A model generated the notes under the pieces. That model did not search any database, was not told where the DNA came from, and saw only the letters and a list, made by a program, of their open reading frames with translations. A program made the translations under genes and the position numbers. Positions 59,824 to 64,000 of a DNA stretch of 64,000 bases are shown here, piece after piece (within the stretch, counting starts at the first letter, position 1; every line of letters begins with the position of its first letter). The DNA is from Pseudorhizobium xiangyangii (GTDB lineage: Bacteria > Pseudomonadota > Alphaproteobacteria > Rhizobiales > Rhizobiaceae): assembly GCF_020531965.1 (NCBI RefSeq), contig NZ_JAJAWH010000002.1, forward strand, positions 62,001-126,000, in the 5' to 3' direction.

Positions 59824-61770
59824 GTGAGCACCGTAGAGAACCTCTCCCGCTACGGCTTTATTCCTGACCGGTTGTCCTTTGCCACGCGCACGGCATTGGC
59901 CGCTTGCCTGGCGCTTCTGTTTGCCTGGCTGCTCGGGCTGGAGCATCCGCAATGGTCGGCGATGACGGTGTTTGCAGCGGCGCAGCCCACCCGCATGCAG
60001 CTTCTGGAAAAGAGCTTCTTCCGCGCCGCCGGCACGCTGGCAGGCACGGTGGTCGGCGTCCTGCTGGTGGTTTTTTCCGGCGGTGAGCCCTGGATCCTCG
60101 TGATCGGCCTCTCTGCCTGGATCGGCGTGTGCGTTTTCTGCGGCAATGTCATTCGCGGCTTTGCCTCCTACGGCGTCCTGCTCGCCGGCTATTCGGCTGC
60201 AATGGTGGCGCTTCTCGATACCGCCCACCCGGACAAGGTGCTGGCGCTTGGCGGCGACAGGCTGCTGACGGTGCTCACCGGCGTGGTCACGGCGGCGCTG
60301 GTCGGCCTCCTGTTTTCGCCGCGCCAGGCCGAGCATTCGGTTGCGGCGCGCATTCGCCAGCTGACCGCCGCCGCCCTGGACCTGCTTGCCGCCGAGCGAG
60401 GAAGCGCCGAGGCCAATGAGGTTCAGCAACGCCGCATCCTGCGCGAACTCGCCGCGGTCGAGGACGGGCTCGATCAGCATGGTGCCGGTTCGATCGGCGC
60501 ACGCCGTTCCGTCCGCAGCCTGCGGACCATCGTATGGTCGCTTGTCGACGTGCTGATCTGGCTGCGCTACGGCGATGCCGCGTCGATAGACCCCCAGGCG
60601 CGTCGGTTGCTGGCGGAGGCTTCGCGTAAACTCGATGCCGATGGCCTGACCCCGGACGTGGTCGCTCTGCTTGAAGAAGCCGGTCGATGTGTCGAGGGAC
60701 GTCCGGTGCTGCAGTCCGTCATCATGCGGGCGTCGGCGGCCGTCAGCCAGCGGATCGGTATCACTGACGATGAGGAGACGCCGAGCCACAGTGGCCAGGG
60801 GCCGAGGGTCATCCTGCACCGTGACTGGATCGGCGCGCGGCAGGCCTCGATCCGGGCGACCGGCGTCCTCCTTCTTCTCGGGTTCGTCTGGCTTGTCACC
60901 GGCTGGCATGCCGGGCCGCTCCTGCTGCTCGGCACCTCGGTGATGGCGAGCGTATTCTCCACGTGGGAAAATCCGGCGCTGATCATGCGCCACGTCCTCG
61001 TTGGCCAGGTTTTCGGGGCTGCAGCGGCGCTCGCCTGCCACTGGCTTGTCTGGCCGTACGCCTCGTCGGAGTTCGAGCTGGTCCTGATGCTGATGCCGTT
61101 CATGCTGCTGGTTATCCTGCCGCTCGCGCACCGCAGGATGATGCTTGGCGCCACCGACTACTGCATGGTGCTGCTGCTCCTGTCACAACCGGTGCTGCCG
61201 CTCACCGGAACCTTCGGTGAATCCCTGTCCCGTGCGGCTGCCGTGATCGCCGGGCCGCTCATTGCACTCATCGCCTATCGCTATGCGTTTCCCGCAAATG
61301 CCTCCCGCCGCCTCGACATGCTGGTGCGCATGATGGTCCGGGACCTGCAGGATGTGGCCGGCGCGGCGGATGCGCTGGAACGCCGGAATATCTGGCACGC
61401 ACGGATGTCGCATCGGCTGCTTCGGGCGGTCAGTCTGGCCGGGAAGGCGGGTCGCATCGGCGCGGTGACGGAGGAGGGCGGCATCACCGTCTTTTCCCTC
61501 GGCGCATGCATTTTCCGGCTGAAGCAGATGCAGAGGGAGGAGCAGACGTCGCCGGCCGTTTCCCGCGCAATCGGGGTCGCGCTGCGCAGGCTCCAGACAC
61601 TTGAGGGGCATCCCGAAAAGGTTCTGCAGGCGCTCGACCGGGTGGCACAGCGACGCGCCGCCGAAGGGCAGCGCGAGGACGGTGCGATCCGTTCCGCGCG
61701 GATATCGCTTCGGCAGAACCTCGATTTCTTCCGTCCGTCAAAGCTATCGCTGCCTTCCGTCTTGCCATAG
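59824..61770 (+). CDS. FUSC-family membrane protein
   Basis: A 648-residue protein with two blocks of hydrophobic helices (about 20-155 and 340-470) and large soluble regions after each, as in fusaric-acid-resistance and AaeB-type efflux proteins. It starts GTG 59824 with FIPDRLSFATRTALAACLALLFAWLLGLEHPQWSAMTVF, a conserved family start. It likely exports aromatic compounds. No HlyD or small membrane partner is next to it, which is less usual. Confidence 0.87.
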   Translation: MSTVENLSRYGFIPDRLSFATRTALAACLALLFAWLLGLEHPQWSAMTVFAAAQPTRMQLLEKSFFRAAGTLAGTVVGVLLVVFSGGEPWILVIGLSAWIGVCVFCGNVIRGFASYGVLLAGYSAAMVALLDTAHPDKVLALGGDRLLTVLTGVVTAALVGLLFSPRQAEHSVAARIRQLTAAALDLLAAERGSAEANEVQQRRILRELAAVEDGLDQHGAGSIGARRSVRSLRTIVWSLVDVLIWLRYGDAASIDPQARRLLAEASRKLDADGLTPDVVALLEEAGRCVEGRPVLQSVIMRASAAVSQRIGITDDEETPSHSGQGPRVILHRDWIGARQASIRATGVLLLLGFVWLVTGWHAGPLLLLGTSVMASVFSTWENPALIMRHVLVGQVFGAAAALACHWLVWPYASSEFELVLMLMPFMLLVILPLAHRRMMLGATDYCMVLLLLSQPVLPLTGTFGESLSRAAAVIAGPLIALIAYRYAFPANASRRLDMLVRMMVRDLQDVAGAADALERRNIWHARMSHRLLRAVSLAGKAGRIGAVTEEGGITVFSLGACIFRLKQMQREEQTSPAVSRAIGVALRRLQTLEGHPEKVLQALDRVAQRRAAEGQREDGAIRSARISLRQNLDFFRPSKLSLPSVLP

Positions 61771-61837
61771 TTCGGATTTACGGTGAGGGCTTTGCAGGCA
61801 AGCTCCCCCAATCCCGGCCTGCTGAAGGAGGCGATCT

Positions 61838-62170
61838 ATGCCGAAATTCGTGACGATCGGATATGGAGACCGTAACGGTTACGACGAGACCGCAGTGGCC
61901 ATCCGCAACGCTGCCCATGCACACGACGCGAACCTGCAGAAAGCCGGCGTGTTGATGGGGATCGCCGGCACCCCGGTGCAGGTGCGCAATCGCGACGCTG
62001 CTCAAGTGGAAACGGCGAAAGGTCCATTCATGAGATCCTCCTTGCCGGTCGCGGGTTTTGCCATCATCGAGGCTGCCGACATCGGCGAAGCCATCGAGAT
62101 GGTATCACGAACTCCCTGTGCCGTTGCACGCGGTGTCGTTGAGGTGTGGCCGCTGGAGCAGCCCGGATGA
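61838..62170 (+). CDS. YCII-like small protein
   Basis: A 110-residue protein: KFVTIGYGDRNGYDETAVAIRNAAHAHDANLQKAG and a long strand VQVRNRDAAQVETAKGPFMRSSLPVAGFAIIEAADIGEAIEMV, followed by GVVEVWPL. The fold resembles YCII/DGPF proteins such as the one at 50173, but the DGPF motif is changed to KGPF. GGAGG precedes ATG 61838. Function unknown. Confidence 0.75.
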   Translation: MPKFVTIGYGDRNGYDETAVAIRNAAHAHDANLQKAGVLMGIAGTPVQVRNRDAAQVETAKGPFMRSSLPVAGFAIIEAADIGEAIEMVSRTPCAVARGVVEVWPLEQPG

Positions 62171-62260
62171 GCCAGGCAGGGTAACGACAGCTGCAGGCGC
62201 TCGACCGGATAGGATGGCACGCCCCCTTGCGGGCCGTGGCCGCAGGTAGGCTGAAAACGA

Positions 62261-62286
62261 AAAGCCCGGCGCGAAGGCCGGGCTTT
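62261..62286. terminator. Bidirectional intrinsic terminator
   Basis: AAAGCCCGGC / GCCGGGCTTT make a 10-base-pair stem with a six-base loop. On the plus strand CCTTTTTT follows, and on the minus strand TTTTCGTTTT follows. It ends the YCII-like gene and the convergent MFS gene. Confidence 0.88.
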
Positions 62287-62309
62287 CCTTTTTTGGTCGG
62301 TGCCGGTTT

Positions 62310-64000
62310 TTACTCGGCGTGGATGTCCCTGTCCTTGGTCTCGGGCAGGAACAGCATGCCGATCACCAGCGTGATCGCAGCGAAGATGATCGGGTACCAG
62401 AGACCATAGTAGATATCGCCCTTGGCGGCGCTCATCGCGAAGGCCGTTGCCGGAAGCAGGCCGCCGAACCAGCCGTTGCCGATGTGATAGGGCAACGACA
62501 TGCCGGTGTAGCGGATACGGGTCGGGAAGAGTTCGACCAGCAAGGCAGCGATCGGGCCGTAGACCATGGTCACGTAGATGACGAGCACGGTCAGGATGGC
62601 GATGAGCCCGATCCAGTTCACGTCTTCCGGAGCCGCCACCATGGCGAAGCTGCCGGAACCCGGGATGGAAAAGACTGCCATTTCCGTCACGCCGGTAGCC
62701 TCTTCAGCCGTCAGCAACTTCTGCGTGACGAGGTCCGCGCCGGATACTGTCTTCGATTCGCCAGCACGGATGGCCGCAGCGTCGAGCTGCAGTTCCGGGT
62801 TGGCGGCAACGAAGGCGTCAAGCTTGGCTTCCGGTACGCTAGAGACCCCGCGTGCCAGTGGGTAGCCGGCCGTCTGCAGAGCGATATTGATCTGCTTCTG
62901 GAAGGCGGCGTCCGCTGCCTTGGCATCGACGCCGGCCTGCGCCGCGTCATGGCTGGTGACAACAGAATCGCCGATCTTGACGGTTGCCGGAGCGCCGGCC
63001 GGACCTGCAATGATGTCGTAAGGGACGGAGTTGCGGGTCAGGAACGAGGTCGCGATATCGCACGAGGTGGTGAATTTCGCGGTGCCGGTCGGGTTGAACT
63101 GGAATCGGCAGTCCCCCGGAGCGGCGGTCACGGTCGCACGAACTGTTTCCTGCGCCTGTGCAAGTGCCGGATTGCCCGCCCAGGTCATGGCCTTGAACAG
63201 CGGGAAGTAGGTGACGATCGCGAGCAGAAGGCCCGCCATGATGATCGGCTTGCGGCCGATCTTGTCCGACAGCCAGCCGAAGAAGACGAAGAAGCCGGTG
63301 CCGAGGAGCAGCGAGGCTGCGACCATGATGTTCGCCGACTGGGCCTCCACCTTCAGGATGTTCTGAAGGAAGAACAGGGCGTAGAACTGCCCGGAATACC
63401 AGACGACGGCCTGGCCGACGACGGCGCCGAACAGGGCCAGAAGGGCTATCTTGGCATTGCGCCACTGGCCGAACGCTTCGGTGAGCGGAGCCTTTGAACC
63501 CTTGCCCTCTTCCTTCATCTTCACGAAGGCCGGGGATTCGTTCATCTTCAAGCGGATCCAGACGGAAACGCCGAGCAGGACGACCGAAAGCAGGAACGGA
63601 ACGCGCCAGCCCCAGGCCGCGAATTCTTCCTTGCCGAGCAACATCTGCACAGCCAGGATGACCACAAGCGACAGGAAAAGACCGAGCGTGGCAGTGGTCT
63701 GGATCCACGAGGTGAAGAAGCCGCGCCGGCCATGCGGCGCATGCTCGGCCACGTAGGTGGCAGCACCGCCGTATTCGCCGCCGAGCGCCAGGCCCTGCAG
63801 CATGCGGAGAGCAATCAGAAGGATGGGCGCTGCGATGCCGATCGTGGCGGCACCGGGCAGGATGCCGACCAGGAAGGTCGAAACGCCCATGATGAGGATG
63901 GTGACAAGGAACGTGTACTTACGTCCGACGAGGTCGCCCAGGCGACCGAAGACAAGGGCGCCGAAGGGGCGCACCAGGAAGCCTGCGGCGAACGCGAGCA
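62310..64000 (-). CDS. MHS-type MFS transporter (cut by window end)
   Basis: At least 563 residues; the gene starts beyond position 64000 and the visible part opens with LAFAAGFLVRPFGALVFG, in the first conserved MHS loop (RPFGALVFGRLGDLVGRK). Other motifs are GLALGGEYGGAATYVAEHAP and the end ELFPTRIRYTGMSLPYH then LFLPETKDRD. Between about 62620 and 63175 the protein carries a hydrophilic insert of about 185 residues with a Cys pair (GDCRF and TSCDI), placed between the seventh and eighth membrane segments. Substrate is probably an organic acid or betaine-like compound. Confidence 0.9.
   Translation of the reverse strand, partial: LAFAAGFLVRPFGALVFGRLGDLVGRKYTFLVTILIMGVSTFLVGILPGAATIGIAAPILLIALRMLQGLALGGEYGGAATYVAEHAPHGRRGFFTSWIQTTATLGLFLSLVVILAVQMLLGKEEFAAWGWRVPFLLSVVLLGVSVWIRLKMNESPAFVKMKEEGKGSKAPLTEAFGQWRNAKIALLALFGAVVGQAVVWYSGQFYALFFLQNILKVEAQSANIMVAASLLLGTGFFVFFGWLSDKIGRKPIIMAGLLLAIVTYFPLFKAMTWAGNPALAQAQETVRATVTAAPGDCRFQFNPTGTAKFTTSCDIATSFLTRNSVPYDIIAGPAGAPATVKIGDSVVTSHDAAQAGVDAKAADAAFQKQINIALQTAGYPLARGVSSVPEAKLDAFVAANPELQLDAAAIRAGESKTVSGADLVTQKLLTAEEATGVTEMAVFSIPGSGSFAMVAAPEDVNWIGLIAILTVLVIYVTMVYGPIAALLVELFPTRIRYTGMSLPYHIGNGWFGGLLPATAFAMSAAKGDIYYGLWYPIIFAAITLVIGMLFLPETKDRDIHAE

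Noticed and set aside
1-64000. tRNA, rRNA, CRISPR arrays and riboswitches
   Set aside because: No cloverleaf with anticodon arm, rRNA segment, regularly spaced repeats or known riboswitch core was recognised in any gap.

Overview
The window looks like chromosomal DNA of a Rhizobiaceae-type alphaproteobacterium (Rhizobium/Sinorhizobium/Agrobacterium/Shinella neighbourhood). The reasons are high GC, dense gene packing with many ATGA/GTGA overlaps, many two-component and short-chain dehydrogenase genes, and a bdhA-xdhA-xdhB operon of the kind described in Sinorhizobium meliloti. This is inference from content; there is no rRNA or other taxonomic marker. I see no tRNA, rRNA, CRISPR, prophage or insertion sequence. 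All functions are read from protein motifs, not from database searches.

Layout. 1-2581 (minus): ATP-grasp / alpha-E / transglutaminase-like trio. 2854-4558: DMT exporter and an SDR. 4595-6268 (minus): DEAD-box RNA helicase. 6558-9652: a two-component system with a PepSY protein, a divergent second PepSY protein and a small exported protein. 9947-13666: large hybrid histidine kinase with several PAS domains and two receiver domains. 13663-15592: MnmD and an MnmC-type FAD oxidase, divergent and sharing a CATG at their starts. 15658-20258: purine ring-degradation genes (puuE, uraD, allA, hiuH) interrupted by an MNT/HEPN toxin-antitoxin pair whose HEPN gene is frameshifted, then a phosphoesterase and an SNase-like protein. 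20269-24135: FMN hydroxyacid dehydrogenase, HxlR regulator with an NTF2-like/SDR operon, MYG1-like protein. 24265-26804 (minus): guaD-puuD. 27466-38397: LysR regulator, xdhC, diguanylate cyclase, DMT exporter, GAF histidine kinase, bdhA-xdhA-xdhB and MarR. 38404-45678: exported small protein, two DUF1254 proteins, Tat-exported sulfatase, PQQ-type sugar dehydrogenase lipoprotein with its DUF2231-like membrane partner. 45878-49176: glpK, SH3 and IalB-like exported proteins, VOC protein. 49328-54548: GST, YCII/DGPF protein plus ECF42-like sigma factor plus SRPBCC protein, HWE kinase plus single-domain response regulator. 54650-62170: two methyltransferases, GlxA-like AraC regulator, LLM flavin oxidoreductase, methionine aminopeptidase, FUSC protein, small YCII-like protein. 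62310-64000 (minus): MHS-type MFS transporter, cut by the window end.

How it works together. The strongest theme is purine salvage and nitrogen recovery: guanine to xanthine (GuaD), xanthine to urate (XdhA/XdhB, matured by XdhC), urate to hydroxyisourate (PuuD, membrane bound with its own cytochrome c domain), then HiuH, UraD and PuuE to allantoate. AllA breaks ureidoglycolate to glyoxylate and urea. The allantoate-to-ureidoglycolate enzyme is not in the window. The second theme is signalling: six histidine kinase or response regulator proteins, a c-di-GMP synthase and an ECF sigma factor. Several start codons were moved from the longest possible reading frame on the basis of ribosome binding sites or family start motifs; these choices are stated in each entry.
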